Shown piece after piece: positions 25,647 through 34,748 of a stretch of DNA of 64,000 nucleotides. This stretch comes from JAFAXD01 sp963816775 (GTDB taxonomy: Bacteria; Pseudomonadota; Alphaproteobacteria; Rhizobiales; Xanthobacteraceae). Position 1 is the first letter of the stretch. The number at the start of each line of letters is the position of its first letter. The notes under the pieces were generated by a model, which saw nothing but the letters and a program-made list of their open reading frames with translations, searched no databases and was not told where the DNA came from. The stretch spans positions 1 through 64,000 of the forward strand of contig CAWFLX010000065.1 of NCBI GenBank assembly GCA_963816775.1, given 5' to 3'. The translations under genes were made by a program, and so were the position numbers.

Positions 25647-26618
25647 ATGGTCGGGATCTCACGCGAGCTCATTGCGTCGATGCGGTGTGGCGCCGCCGGT
25701 GTAGTTCTCGCAATCGGCGTCGCGGTGGCGCCGAATTCGGCGGCGCTGGCGCAGCAAAAAGTCCCGCTGCGTGTCGCCTATATCCCGGTCATCACCTGGC
25801 TCCCGGCGCTGGTCGCCAAGGACGAAGGCATTTTCGATGCGAACGGTCTCGATGTGACCTTCACCAAGTTCCCCAATATCGTGCATCTACCCCCGACGCT
25901 CGGACGGCAATTCGACCTTGTCCCGACCACCGCGCCCGACCTTCTCAACGCGGTGGCGAGTGGGCTGAACCTCGCCGCGGTCGCGGGTGAGACGCTGGAG
26001 ACTGGTAGCAACAAGTCGTTCCAGGTCGTGGTGCGGCCCGACAGCGGGATCAATTCGCCCAAGGATCTCTCCGGCAAACGCGTCGCCACGCCTGGGATGG
26101 GCTCGGTCATGCATCTTGCCTTGCTCTATTGGGTCAAGCAGGACGGCGGCGATCCGCGCAGCGTCGCCGGCATCGAGGCGCAGTTCCCGCTGATGATGGA
26201 CATGCTCAAATCCGGACGTGTCGATGCGGTGGAACCGCTCGAACCGTTCGTCGGGCAAATGCTTGGAGCTGGCTTCAAATCGCTTGGCGACCCGCTGCTC
26301 GCGGTCGCCGATCCTGTGCTGTTCCCCTTCTGGATCGCGGACGCGGATTGGGCGCGGGCCAATCGCGCTACGCTCAAGAAATACGTGACGTCGCTCGAGG
26401 CCGGCCTGCAGGTCATCAAGAGCGACGATGCCAAGGCGCGCGCGGTGCTCGCCAAATATTCCGGCTTGCCCGAGGCGGTGATTGCGCGAATTCCGATCCC
26501 GGCCTACGACTTCAAGATCACCCCAGCGCAGCTCGACGTCTGGCGCAACATGATGGTCACGCAAGGTTATCCGCTCGCCAATCTCGACATCGCGCGCCTC
26601 GTTGTCGCGCCGGAGTGA
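25647..26618 (+). CDS. ABC-type NMT1/SsuA-like periplasmic substrate-binding protein
   Basis: 323 aa. Signal peptide about 1-35 (ending NSAALAQQ). The binding-protein fold shows LRVAYIPVITWLPALVAKDEGIF (37-59) and DLVPTTAPDLLNAVASGLNL, the pattern of nitrate/sulfonate/thiamine-precursor binding proteins. GGGGGAATG lies before the ATG. No permease or ATPase gene is nearby, so it is an orphan binding protein. The next gene, a molybdenum hydroxylase, starts 17 nt downstream, implying both serve one substrate. Confidence 0.87.
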   Translation: MVGISRELIASMRCGAAGVVLAIGVAVAPNSAALAQQKVPLRVAYIPVITWLPALVAKDEGIFDANGLDVTFTKFPNIVHLPPTLGRQFDLVPTTAPDLLNAVASGLNLAAVAGETLETGSNKSFQVVVRPDSGINSPKDLSGKRVATPGMGSVMHLALLYWVKQDGGDPRSVAGIEAQFPLMMDMLKSGRVDAVEPLEPFVGQMLGAGFKSLGDPLLAVADPVLFPFWIADADWARANRATLKKYVTSLEAGLQVIKSDDAKARAVLAKYSGLPEAVIARIPIPAYDFKITPAQLDVWRNMMVTQGYPLANLDIARLVVAPE

Positions 26619-26635
26619 GCGCCTCTGCCTGCTCC

Positions 26636-29023
26636 ATGGAATCCGGACCGAACGAAAGCCAGCATTTCCCTACGATCGGCCAGCCGATACGCCGCAAGGA
26701 AGACTTGCGGCTGGTCACCGGCCTGGGCCGCTTCAGCGACGACTTCAATCTCGAGGGCCAAGTCTTTGCCGCGTTCGTACGCTCGCCCTACCCGCACGCC
26801 CGTATTGTCGCAATCAACACCGATGCGGCGCGCGCCATGTCGGGCGTGCTCGGTGTTTTCTCCGGCGAGGATTGTCGGCGCGCGGGACTGCGCCCAATCG
26901 ACCACAGCCCGGTGCCGTCAACACGCTACGACATGAAGTTGACCGCGCCCGGGGGGGGTCGGATTTTTGCCGGGCGGCATATGCTGTTGCCGACCGACAA
27001 GGTCCGCCATGTCGGCGAAGCCGTTGTCATGGTGCTGGCGCAAAACGCGAACCGGGCACAGGACGCCGCCGAAGCCGTACAAATCACTTACGACGAGCTC
27101 GCGCCTGTTACGGACTCGGAGGCAGCGCTTACGCCGAATGCTGCGGCCATCTGGGGGGACTTGCCGAACAACGTCCTCGTCGACACGGTTTTCGGCGACG
27201 CGGCGGCAACCGCCAAGGCCTTCGCGTCGGCCGACCATGTGGTCAAGGTCGAGTTCGACATCGGCCGCGTGACTGCGGTCCCGATGGAGCCGCGCGCCGC
27301 GCTCGCGTCTTACGATCCGGCAACCGACCGCTACACGCTTTATGCCGGCAGCGGCGGTGCGGTGCGCCAGAAGCACGAGCTTGCGGCCGTGCTCGGCGTC
27401 GCGCCGGAGCGGCTGCGCGTTCTCTCTTATGACGTCGGCGGCAACTTCGGGTCGCGCAACCGCGTCTATGTGGAGTTCGGCCTGGTGCTGTGGGCCGCCC
27501 GCATGTCGGGGCGTCCCGTGAAGTACACGGCGAGCCGGTCCGAAGCCTTCCTGACCGATTATCAGGGGCGCGATCTCAAGACCAAAGTCGAGCTCGCCCT
27601 GCGCGCGGACGGCCGATTTCTGGCGATGCGCGCCGACAACATCAGCAACGTCGGAGCCTGCTGCGTATCGCTCTCCCCGCTCGGCAAGGGCGCGGCGCTG
27701 ATCACCGGCTCCTATCACATCCCGGCGGCGACGCTGCGGGCCCGCGCCGTGTTCACCAACACCATGCCGACCAACGCCTACCGCAGCTCTGGCCGGCCCG
27801 AGGTGACGTTCGCGATCGAGCGCGCGATCGATCTCGCCGCCGACGCGCTGAAGCTCGACCGCGTCGCGCTGCGGCGCCGAAACCTCGTGGCGCCGCAGGC
27901 GATGCCCTACACCAACGCGGTCGGCGCGACTTACGACAGCGGCACCTACGAGACCAATATGGACCTCGCCATGCGCATCGCCGACTGGGGCGGCGCCGGT
28001 GCGCGCCGCCGCGCCGCCAAAGCGCGGGGCCGGCTGCTTGGGCTCGGGCTTGCCAATTATGTCGAGTCCTCGATTGGAGCCCCGCGCGAGCGCACGGAAA
28101 TAACCGTCACCGCCGACGGCAACGTCGATGTGATCATTGGCACACAGCCCAGTGGTCAGGGGCATGAAACGAGCTTTGCCCAGGTAGTGGCCGATCTCCT
28201 GGTCGTGCCGGTCGAGGCGGTTCGCATCATCGTCGGCGACACCGACATCGTCAGCGTCGGCGGCGGCTCGCACTCCGGCCGCTCCATGCGGCATGCCGCA
28301 ACCGTGTTCACCAAGGCAGCCGCCGGCCTGATCGCGCGCGGGAAAGAGATTGCGGCGCTGCTGTTTGAGACCAAGGCAAGCACCGTAACCTTCACCGACG
28401 GCCGGTTCGGCGCGCCGTCCACCAATCGCACGCTGGATTTTCTCGAGCTCGCGCGCGCAGCGGCGCAGCGCGCCTTACCGCCAGGACTCGACAGCGGGGT
28501 GCATGCCGCCGCCGACAATGAAATGCACGACCCGGTGTTTCCCAATGGTTGCGCCGTCTGCGAGGTCGAGGTCGACCCCGAGACCGGTAATGTGGAGATC
28601 ACCCGCTATGCCTGCGTCGACGATGTCGGGCGGTGCATCAATCCGCTGATCGTACACGGCCAGACCCACGGCGGGATCGCGCAGGGTGTTGGCCAGGCGA
28701 TGTGGGAGCGCTGCCATGTCGACCCGGCGTCCGGCCAACCGCTTGCCGGATCGTTCATGGACTACGGCATGCCGCGCGCCGACCTGCTCCCGTCATTTAC
28801 GACCGAAATCGTCGAGGTGCTCTCCCCGACCAATCCGCTCGGCATCAAAGCCGGCGGCGAAGGCGGCACGACACCGGCCCCGGCGGTCGTGATCAACGCA
28901 ATCGTTGACGCGCTGCGGCCTTACGGCATCCGCGACATCGCCATGCCGGCGACGGCGTTCACGATCTGGAGCGCGATCGAAGCGGCAAGCTCCGAAACAA
29001 AGCTGCGCCTCAAGAAGCGTTGA
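26636..29023 (+). CDS. Xanthine dehydrogenase/CO dehydrogenase-family molybdopterin-binding subunit
   Basis: 795 aa large subunit. The N-terminal hammerhead domain begins IGQPIRRKEDLRLVTGLGRF. Molybdopterin-binding domains include SYDVGGNFGSRNRVYVEF, TNAYRSSGRPEVTFAIER (the loop that carries AYRxxxR in CoxL proteins; lacking the Cys of form I CO dehydrogenase) and the catalytic Glu in IKAGGEGGTTPAPA. It would hydroxylate an N-heterocycle or aldehyde. No iron-sulfur or FAD subunit is adjacent, which is unusual. The ribosome site is weak; translation may depend on the binding-protein gene 17 nt upstream. Confidence 0.88.
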   Translation: MESGPNESQHFPTIGQPIRRKEDLRLVTGLGRFSDDFNLEGQVFAAFVRSPYPHARIVAINTDAARAMSGVLGVFSGEDCRRAGLRPIDHSPVPSTRYDMKLTAPGGGRIFAGRHMLLPTDKVRHVGEAVVMVLAQNANRAQDAAEAVQITYDELAPVTDSEAALTPNAAAIWGDLPNNVLVDTVFGDAAATAKAFASADHVVKVEFDIGRVTAVPMEPRAALASYDPATDRYTLYAGSGGAVRQKHELAAVLGVAPERLRVLSYDVGGNFGSRNRVYVEFGLVLWAARMSGRPVKYTASRSEAFLTDYQGRDLKTKVELALRADGRFLAMRADNISNVGACCVSLSPLGKGAALITGSYHIPAATLRARAVFTNTMPTNAYRSSGRPEVTFAIERAIDLAADALKLDRVALRRRNLVAPQAMPYTNAVGATYDSGTYETNMDLAMRIADWGGAGARRRAAKARGRLLGLGLANYVESSIGAPRERTEITVTADGNVDVIIGTQPSGQGHETSFAQVVADLLVVPVEAVRIIVGDTDIVSVGGGSHSGRSMRHAATVFTKAAAGLIARGKEIAALLFETKASTVTFTDGRFGAPSTNRTLDFLELARAAAQRALPPGLDSGVHAAADNEMHDPVFPNGCAVCEVEVDPETGNVEITRYACVDDVGRCINPLIVHGQTHGGIAQGVGQAMWERCHVDPASGQPLAGSFMDYGMPRADLLPSFTTEIVEVLSPTNPLGIKAGGEGGTTPAPAVVINAIVDALRPYGIRDIAMPATAFTIWSAIEAASSETKLRLKKR

Positions 29024-29033
29024 GCGGTCCCGT

Positions 29034-30770
29034 TCACTCCATCCCGCGGGATTCGTCGGCCACGTCGCGGACCGGCGTCTCCGGGGTCAACCCGCCTCGG
29101 CGCGCCGCAAATGTCTCCTGCCCGCTCTTGTCCCATTCACCGGCAACTGCACGTTGGGCATATGTGTCCCATGCTGCGTCCCAGGATCCGAGGGAATAGC
29201 CGTGCCACGGCGCCTGCGGCGTCAGCGCGGGCAGCCCGAGCCGCTCCCAGAGCTCGCGCGCGCGCTCCATGTATTCGCGCCCGGGCAGCGCAACCGGCGG
29301 CATCGCGTGTTTGAGGGTCGCGTCGATCAGCATGGTTGAGTCGTGCCCCGCCGAACTTGATTTCGGTCCGTGCCCGCCCGACCGGTAAGGCGCAATGTGC
29401 ACATCCTCGATCGGATTGCAGCGGTATGCGAGCGACCACAGCACGGCGTCCGGATTGGTGGCATCGATGTCCTGGCTCACCGCGACGACGATCTTGCCGC
29501 ATGCGGCCTGCAAGGTGGCAGTGCCATGCAGCGCGCGCCACACTTCGGTACGCGGCGTGCCGGGCTCGATTTGCAGGAAAATCACCTTGCGGATGTTGGT
29601 GAGCGGTTCGTGCATCACCACCGCGCGGACGCCCTTGATCGAGAGCCGGTCGCGCAGGTGGGTGAGAAACAGCGGCTCGTAGGCGACCTTCTTGATCACG
29701 CTCGACTCGCTCGGGGTCACCTGGCTGATGATTGAGACGAACACCGGCGAACGTTTGCGCGTGATCGCCGTCACCCGCATCGACATGTTGAAGTCCTCGA
29801 GCGCCACATGCCCGTGGCTTTCGCCGAACGGCCCTTCCGGCTCGAGCAAATCCGTGTCGATCAGGCCCTCGATCACGATCTCGGCGTCGGCCGGAACTTC
29901 GAGATCGACGCTGACCGCCTTCGCCGTGCGAATCGGCGCGCCCGCGAGACCGCCGGCGACCGCCATCTCATCCTGATCGAGCATGAGTTTCTGCGGGCCG
30001 GTAAAGATCACCACCGGTGCGCAACCGATGACGATCGCGCACGGCATTGGCTCTTTGCGGGCGCGGTATTTTCTCCAATGGTGATACCCGCCAGCGCCGC
30101 CGATCCGGCTCCCCATGCGCACGCCCAGTCGGTCGGTCGCCTTCAGGGCAGCCCGATAGGTCCCCATGTTTCGGATGCCGTTCTCGGGATCGCGCGTGAT
30201 GCAGAGCGTTGCCGTCAGATAGGGCGCAGCGTCGAAGCCGGGCGTCGAAACCGGCACCGGCAGGCTCGCAAGGCCGCAGCCGGATTGGCGCAGCTCATCG
30301 CCGGTGACGACGATTTCCTGGCATGGAGGCGATGTCACCAAGATCGGCGCGATCGGGTGTGCAATCGCTCGCGTCCAAGCCTCTCCGATTGCCTCGACCG
30401 GCCGCCCCATTCCGACCGCGTAGATCTGCGGCGATGCTGCAAGCGCGCCGACCGCAACCGGGATCTCATAGCGCCGGCCGGCCGCATCGATCACATTGGT
30501 GAACAGGAACGCGCGGCGCTGATCCTCTCGTAGCCCGCCGCGGAATTGCCAGCGCACCAACGGGTGCAGTTCAGTATCTTTGTTAATCGGCTCCTCGATG
30601 CGCACGAGCAGACCCTGCGCGTCGAGCCTCGCCAGATGTTCCTGGAAATCGAGCGCCGGCCCCGCCGGCATGGCTTCGCGCGAACGCGTTTCGGCCGCTT
30701 TGTCGAGCATGTTCCGAACCCAGTCGACCGCTCGCAGGCTACGATTTGCGTCGCGCGCGAGCAATGCCAA
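29034..30770 (-). CDS. UbiD family decarboxylase
   Basis: 578 aa as a TTG-initiated ORF; ATGs at 30710 and 30671 are alternatives, so the first 33 residues are uncertain. The prenyl-FMN enzyme signature is clear: EPEGPFGESHGH holds the catalytic Glu pair, and RMGSRIGGAGGYHHWRKY and PCAIVIGCAP are typical of the fold. UbiD-like enzymes reversibly decarboxylate aromatic or unsaturated acids. It is downstream of an intradiol dioxygenase on the same strand with a 44-nt gap, suggesting decarboxylation and ring opening in one pathway. No ubiX-like prenyltransferase is adjacent. Confidence 0.9.
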   Translation of the reverse strand: MALLARDANRSLRAVDWVRNMLDKAAETRSREAMPAGPALDFQEHLARLDAQGLLVRIEEPINKDTELHPLVRWQFRGGLREDQRRAFLFTNVIDAAGRRYEIPVAVGALAASPQIYAVGMGRPVEAIGEAWTRAIAHPIAPILVTSPPCQEIVVTGDELRQSGCGLASLPVPVSTPGFDAAPYLTATLCITRDPENGIRNMGTYRAALKATDRLGVRMGSRIGGAGGYHHWRKYRARKEPMPCAIVIGCAPVVIFTGPQKLMLDQDEMAVAGGLAGAPIRTAKAVSVDLEVPADAEIVIEGLIDTDLLEPEGPFGESHGHVALEDFNMSMRVTAITRKRSPVFVSIISQVTPSESSVIKKVAYEPLFLTHLRDRLSIKGVRAVVMHEPLTNIRKVIFLQIEPGTPRTEVWRALHGTATLQAACGKIVVAVSQDIDATNPDAVLWSLAYRCNPIEDVHIAPYRSGGHGPKSSSAGHDSTMLIDATLKHAMPPVALPGREYMERARELWERLGLPALTPQAPWHGYSLGSWDAAWDTYAQRAVAGEWDKSGQETFAARRGGLTPETPVRDVADESRGME

Positions 30771-30814
30771 CGCAACTCTTCAATGCGACGCGTGGCATGC
30801 GCCACGCGCGATGA

Positions 30815-31756
30815 TCAGACCCGTTCTAGGATCTCGATCTGCGGTCGCTCGCCGCGTGCCTTGCCGCTAATCGGCGGACGCGGGAGCTTGGCTTCACCTG
30901 GCTCTACAATGAACGTGTAGTCGAGCGAGTACCAGGGTCCCTTGACGTCCGGGGCGGGTGCCGGATCGCGGTCGTGGCGCACGTAGTCGCCGACCAAGGT
31001 CTTGGTGACGCCGAATTGCACGTCAGTTTCGAGGTGCTTGTCGTCATTCACGTAGACCTGCGAGATGTGGGTCTTATAGCCCGGCTTGTAGATCAACACA
31101 TGCAGATGCGCGGGCCGCATGTTGTGCCGGCCCTGCATGCGCAAGAGTTCGCCAACCGGCCCGTCGACCGGGATCGGATAGCCGGCAGGCTTCACGCTGC
31201 TAAACCAGAACCGCCCCTCCGCGTCGGTCGTGAACTTGCCACGCAGATTCATGTCGGCCTGCTTGGGGTCCTGGTTCTCGTAATAACCCTCAGGAGATGA
31301 TTGCCAGACATCGACCTCAGCGCCGGCGACCGGCTTGCCGCTCTGATCCCTCACATGAGCGTTGACGAACAAGGTCGGCCCCGGGGTCGGCGAGCGAACG
31401 ATCGAGCCGCCGTTCTCGGTGCGCGGCGAATCCAGCCGCCAGAACGGGCCCAGCAAATTAGCGGTCGTCTCGGTCTGGCCTTTGTTGCCGTTATTGAGGA
31501 GGCACACGAGCGTCGAGAACCCGAGCGATCCGGCCATCAGCACGACCTCGTTGTGGGTCTCGGTCGTGTGCTTGCCGAGCGCCGCGATGTAGGCGCAGGC
31601 CTGGTGGAATTCCGCCTCGGTCAGTTTCACCTCACGAGCGAACGCATGCAGGTGGCGCACCGCCGCCGACATGATCTCGCGAAAACGCGGATTTTTGGCA
31701 CGCGTGAGCTCGCTCAAGACCGCGTCGGTGACTTGTTGCTGGTTTTCAATGATCAT
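30815..31756 (-). CDS. Intradiol ring-cleavage dioxygenase (catechol/hydroxyquinol 1,2-dioxygenase type)
   Basis: 313 aa. An N-terminal helical dimerisation domain (NPRFREIMSAAVRHLHAFAREVKLTEAEF) precedes the Fe(III) domain. There VDVWQSSPEGYYENQD supplies the first Tyr ligand, and GRHNMRPAHLHVLIYKPGYKTH supplies the second Tyr region and the two His ligands. It opens catechol-like rings between the hydroxyls to cis,cis-muconate-type products. GGAAAGCG precedes the chosen ATG; the long upstream ORF extension is non-homologous. It is first in an operon-like pair with the UbiD gene. Confidence 0.92.
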   Translation of the reverse strand: MIIENQQQVTDAVLSELTRAKNPRFREIMSAAVRHLHAFAREVKLTEAEFHQACAYIAALGKHTTETHNEVVLMAGSLGFSTLVCLLNNGNKGQTETTANLLGPFWRLDSPRTENGGSIVRSPTPGPTLFVNAHVRDQSGKPVAGAEVDVWQSSPEGYYENQDPKQADMNLRGKFTTDAEGRFWFSSVKPAGYPIPVDGPVGELLRMQGRHNMRPAHLHVLIYKPGYKTHISQVYVNDDKHLETDVQFGVTKTLVGDYVRHDRDPAPAPDVKGPWYSLDYTFIVEPGEAKLPRPPISGKARGERPQIEILERV

Positions 31757-31850
31757 GGCCGCGCTTTCCAAAATGTCCGCCTTATGGCACGCGCATCCTA
31801 GCATGCAGGCCGCAGGCCGCAGTGCTGAGCAACGCTGCCATGCAGGCCGC

Positions 31851-32288
31851 TCACAGCAGTCCCAGCTCGCGCAACTCGCGCCGCATTTGCTCGGGCATGT
31901 TGCGCGCGCCCGGTGCGGCACGGTCGAGATCGCGCGGCGCGTCTTTACTATCGAGATAGCGCCAACCCTGGAAGGCGCGGAACGGTCGCGGTTCGACCGG
32001 AACGACTTTGGGCCGGAGCACGAGCCGGCATCGGCCGACACCGTCCTTGTCGACAAACGGCCGGATGGCGACGAGGTCCTGCCGGCACATGACCTGCCCG
32101 CGGATCACCCAATAAAGCGAGCCGCCATCGAGAAGCTCGTCAACGCGCTTGGGCACCATGCGTGTTGTGTGGATATGCTCGGGCTTTTCCTTGCGAGCCT
32201 TCTTTTGTTTGAGACGTTGTTTGATCCAGCTTGAGAGTTCGGCGACGGAATCGCATCCGACGCAAAGCTTGATGAGGTTAAGCGACAT
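31851..32288 (-). CDS. DUF1489 family protein
   Basis: 145 aa beginning MSLNLIKLCVGCDSVAEL, the invariant head of DUF1489 proteins, followed by THTTRMVPKR-like and GSLYWVIRGQVMCRQ segments and PFRAFQGWRYL. Widespread in alphaproteobacteria. Function unknown; the central part resembles RNA-binding PUA/EVE-like folds only loosely. A TTG 21 nt upstream is an unlikely alternative start. It follows the secreted small protein gene by 22 nt. Confidence 0.88.
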   Translation of the reverse strand: MSLNLIKLCVGCDSVAELSSWIKQRLKQKKARKEKPEHIHTTRMVPKRVDELLDGGSLYWVIRGQVMCRQDLVAIRPFVDKDGVGRCRLVLRPKVVPVEPRPFRAFQGWRYLDSKDAPRDLDRAAPGARNMPEQMRRELRELGLL

Positions 32289-32310
32289 TAGGCAACCCGG
32301 TAGGTGCAAT

Positions 32311-32724
32311 TCAGTGACGATTCAGATTCATCATCGTGCAGCGCCCGACGACGAGGGTGCCGAACCTATCACGCTCGGCGCCGATCGTGAGGCGCTGCGG
32401 GCCTGTTCGAAAGTCCCATCCACAAGCGGCATCGTCGACGCCGCTGAGAATTGTCACGGTTTTTTCCGGTCGCCGGCGGATCGCCGCATCCAGCCGATAG
32501 GCCGTCCGCGCCGAAAGCCCCTTGATGACGCCGTGTACGCGCAAGGTCGTGACCTCGCGCTTCCCACTCGCGTCGAGTTCAACCCGCAACACCTCGCCGT
32601 CGAACACCACTGGTGTTGCGGCAATCACCTGTTCGCGCGCGACTAAGGCGCACTTGCACGCCAGAGCCGGCGGCGCGAGCAGGAGAGCGAGCGCCGCCAG
32701 GAACGCAGGTCGAGGATCAGTCAT
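32311..32724 (-). CDS. Small secreted protein with N-terminal CKC motif
   Basis: 137 aa. Signal peptide about 1-22; the mature protein starts CKCALVAREQVIAATPVVFDGEVLRV, a pattern seen in NTR/TIMP-like domains where an N-terminal Cys pair packs onto a beta barrel. Further Cys residues are in AACGW and VGRCTMM. Biological role unknown. Its ATG overlaps the stop of the carboxylase gene (ATGA), so it is co-translated with it. Confidence 0.7.
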   Translation of the reverse strand: MTDPRPAFLAALALLLAPPALACKCALVAREQVIAATPVVFDGEVLRVELDASGKREVTTLRVHGVIKGLSARTAYRLDAAIRRRPEKTVTILSGVDDAACGWDFRTGPQRLTIGAERDRFGTLVVGRCTMMNLNRH

Positions 32725-34670
32725 GACGACGGCGCAATCACGAGCACGGTTGCGCGCTCTGCAACCTGATTGCCGGGACGTGCGAGCACGTCGGTAACAA
32801 CACCGTCGAACGGCGCCACCAGGGCGTGCTCCATCTTCATCGCTTCAAGGATCGCCACGCGCTGCCCCTTGCGCACCGTGTCGCCCTTTTCCACGAGTAG
32901 CGCGAGCAGCTTGCCGTGCATCGGCGCCGTGATGGCCCCGCCCTCGGCACCCTCAGCGTCGTAGATCGCTGGCGGCACGGCACGGATTACGGTCTGCCGT
33001 CCATTCCGAAGCACGAAAACCGCGTCGTCATGTTCGATCAATGCCGCGTCCAAGGCGGCGGATTTGCCCGCGACCGACACCACCGGACTGCCCGCCGGAT
33101 AGGCGATCTCGGCCGTCATGACGGCATCATCGACTAATACGCGGCGCGCGACGACGCGTGTGCCGGAGAGCTGAAAGCCGTCAACGGCATCCCAAGGCGA
33201 TGGCGGCAGCCCGTCGTTGGTGGCGTCGGCGGCAATCCGTTCGCGTTCATGCTCAAGCAGTCGACCAAATCCGGCCGCCGCGGCAGCCAAGTCCGGCTCG
33301 CGCGGCGGAACCAAAGTGGCGAGGTTGTTGTCGATGAACCCGGTGTCGAATTTGCCGGTGCGGAAACCGCGCGTACGCAGCAGTGCTGCCAGGAACGGCG
33401 CGTTAGTCCGCGGACCAATCACGCGTACCTGATCGAGCGCATCCGCGAGCCGCTCAAGCGCTTCGGTTCGCGTCGGTGCGCTGGCGATGACCTTGGCGAT
33501 CATCGGGTCGTAGTAAGGCGTCACCTCGCCACCAGTCGCAACGCCGGCATCTACTCGGATGCCCTCGCCACCCGGCGGGTCGAAGGCAAGCACTTTGCCG
33601 GTCGACGGCAGAAATCCACGCTCGGGATCCTCGGCGTAGAGTTGCGCTTCGAGCGCGTGGCCCTTGAGGGGGACCTGCTCTTGGCGCAACGGCAATGGCT
33701 CGCCTGCCGCGATCCGGAATTGCCATTCGACCAGATCGAGCCCGGTCACCATTTCGGTTACCGGGTGCTCGACTTGCAGACGGGTATTCATTTCCAGAAA
33801 CCAGAACGCGCCGGCTGCGAGCCCCTTCGACGCATCGGCGATGAATTCGACCGTACCGGCGCCGACGTAACCAACGGCGCGCGCTGCTTCGAGCGCGGCG
33901 GAGCCCATGGTCTTGCGAAGTTCCGCCGTCATGCCAGGTGCCGGCGTCTCTTCAATGACCTTTTGATGGCGCCGCTGCAGCGAGCAGTCGCGCTCGTTGA
34001 GATGAATCGCGTTGCCGGCTTGATCGGCAAAGATCTGCAGCTCAATGTGGCGGGGCGCGCTCACGAACTTTTCGACCAGAACGCGCGCATCTCCGAACGC
34101 GGCTTGTCCTTCGCGCTGGGCGGTTTCGAGCGCCTCGTCGAAATCCGCATGCCGGTCGACCCGATGCATGCCCTTGCCGCCTCCACCCGCAACCGGTTTG
34201 ATCAGAACCGGATATCCGACTTCGTAAGCCTTTTGTTTGAGAAAGGCCGCGTCCTGCCGCGTGCCGTGATAGCCCGGCAGCACAGCGACGCCGGCCTGCG
34301 TCATCAGCGCCTTGGCGCGATCCTTAAATCCCATAGAGCGGATCGCTTCGGGCGGCGGTCCGATAAACGCGATGCCGGCGCTAGCACAGGCTTCAGCAAA
34401 ATCCGCATTCTCGGCCAGGAACCCATATCCTGGGTGGATGCACTCGGCGTTTGTTTGCCGCGCGACCGTCAGAATGGCGTCAGCGGAAAGATAGCTCTGG
34501 GCCGCGGCCGCCGGACCAATCAAATACGCTTCGTCGCAGACGCGGGTGTGCAGCGCCTGTGCATCAGCTGACGAATAGACCGCAATCGTGCGCAGCCCGA
34601 GCCGCTTCGCAGTGCGCGCGACGCGCACCGCGATCTCGCCACGATTAGCAATCAAGACGGAAGCAAACAT
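32721..34670 (-). CDS. Acyl-CoA carboxylase biotin-containing alpha subunit
   Basis: 649 aa. The biotin carboxylase half has IANRGEIAVRVARTAKRLG, KPVAGGGGKGMHRV (ATP-grasp loop), FGDARVLVEKFVSAPRHIE and EMNTRLQVEHPVTEMVTG. The C-terminal biotinyl domain ends with ILEAMKMEHALVAPFDG, with the acceptor Lys. Length and domain order match methylcrotonyl-/propionyl-CoA carboxylase alpha subunits rather than AccC (about 450 aa). No carboxyltransferase beta subunit is adjacent, so the acyl-CoA substrate cannot be assigned. Start chosen at MFASVLIANRG; its ribosome site is weak. Confidence 0.92.
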   Translation of the reverse strand: MFASVLIANRGEIAVRVARTAKRLGLRTIAVYSSADAQALHTRVCDEAYLIGPAAAAQSYLSADAILTVARQTNAECIHPGYGFLAENADFAEACASAGIAFIGPPPEAIRSMGFKDRAKALMTQAGVAVLPGYHGTRQDAAFLKQKAYEVGYPVLIKPVAGGGGKGMHRVDRHADFDEALETAQREGQAAFGDARVLVEKFVSAPRHIELQIFADQAGNAIHLNERDCSLQRRHQKVIEETPAPGMTAELRKTMGSAALEAARAVGYVGAGTVEFIADASKGLAAGAFWFLEMNTRLQVEHPVTEMVTGLDLVEWQFRIAAGEPLPLRQEQVPLKGHALEAQLYAEDPERGFLPSTGKVLAFDPPGGEGIRVDAGVATGGEVTPYYDPMIAKVIASAPTRTEALERLADALDQVRVIGPRTNAPFLAALLRTRGFRTGKFDTGFIDNNLATLVPPREPDLAAAAAGFGRLLEHERERIAADATNDGLPPSPWDAVDGFQLSGTRVVARRVLVDDAVMTAEIAYPAGSPVVSVAGKSAALDAALIEHDDAVFVLRNGRQTVIRAVPPAIYDAEGAEGGAITAPMHGKLLALLVEKGDTVRKGQRVAILEAMKMEHALVAPFDGVVTDVLARPGNQVAERATVLVIAPSS

Positions 34671-34748
34671 GATGAGCGGCCCGTTGCGGGCGCACAACAC
34701 GGCGACGGTGTGCGGAAGTCAATACGCGAGGGTTGAGAACCAACGCGT

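Noticed and set aside
26129..26635. Upstream extension of the molybdenum hydroxylase frame
   Set aside because: It overlaps the binding-protein gene in another frame; the hammerhead domain begins shortly after the ATG at 26636.
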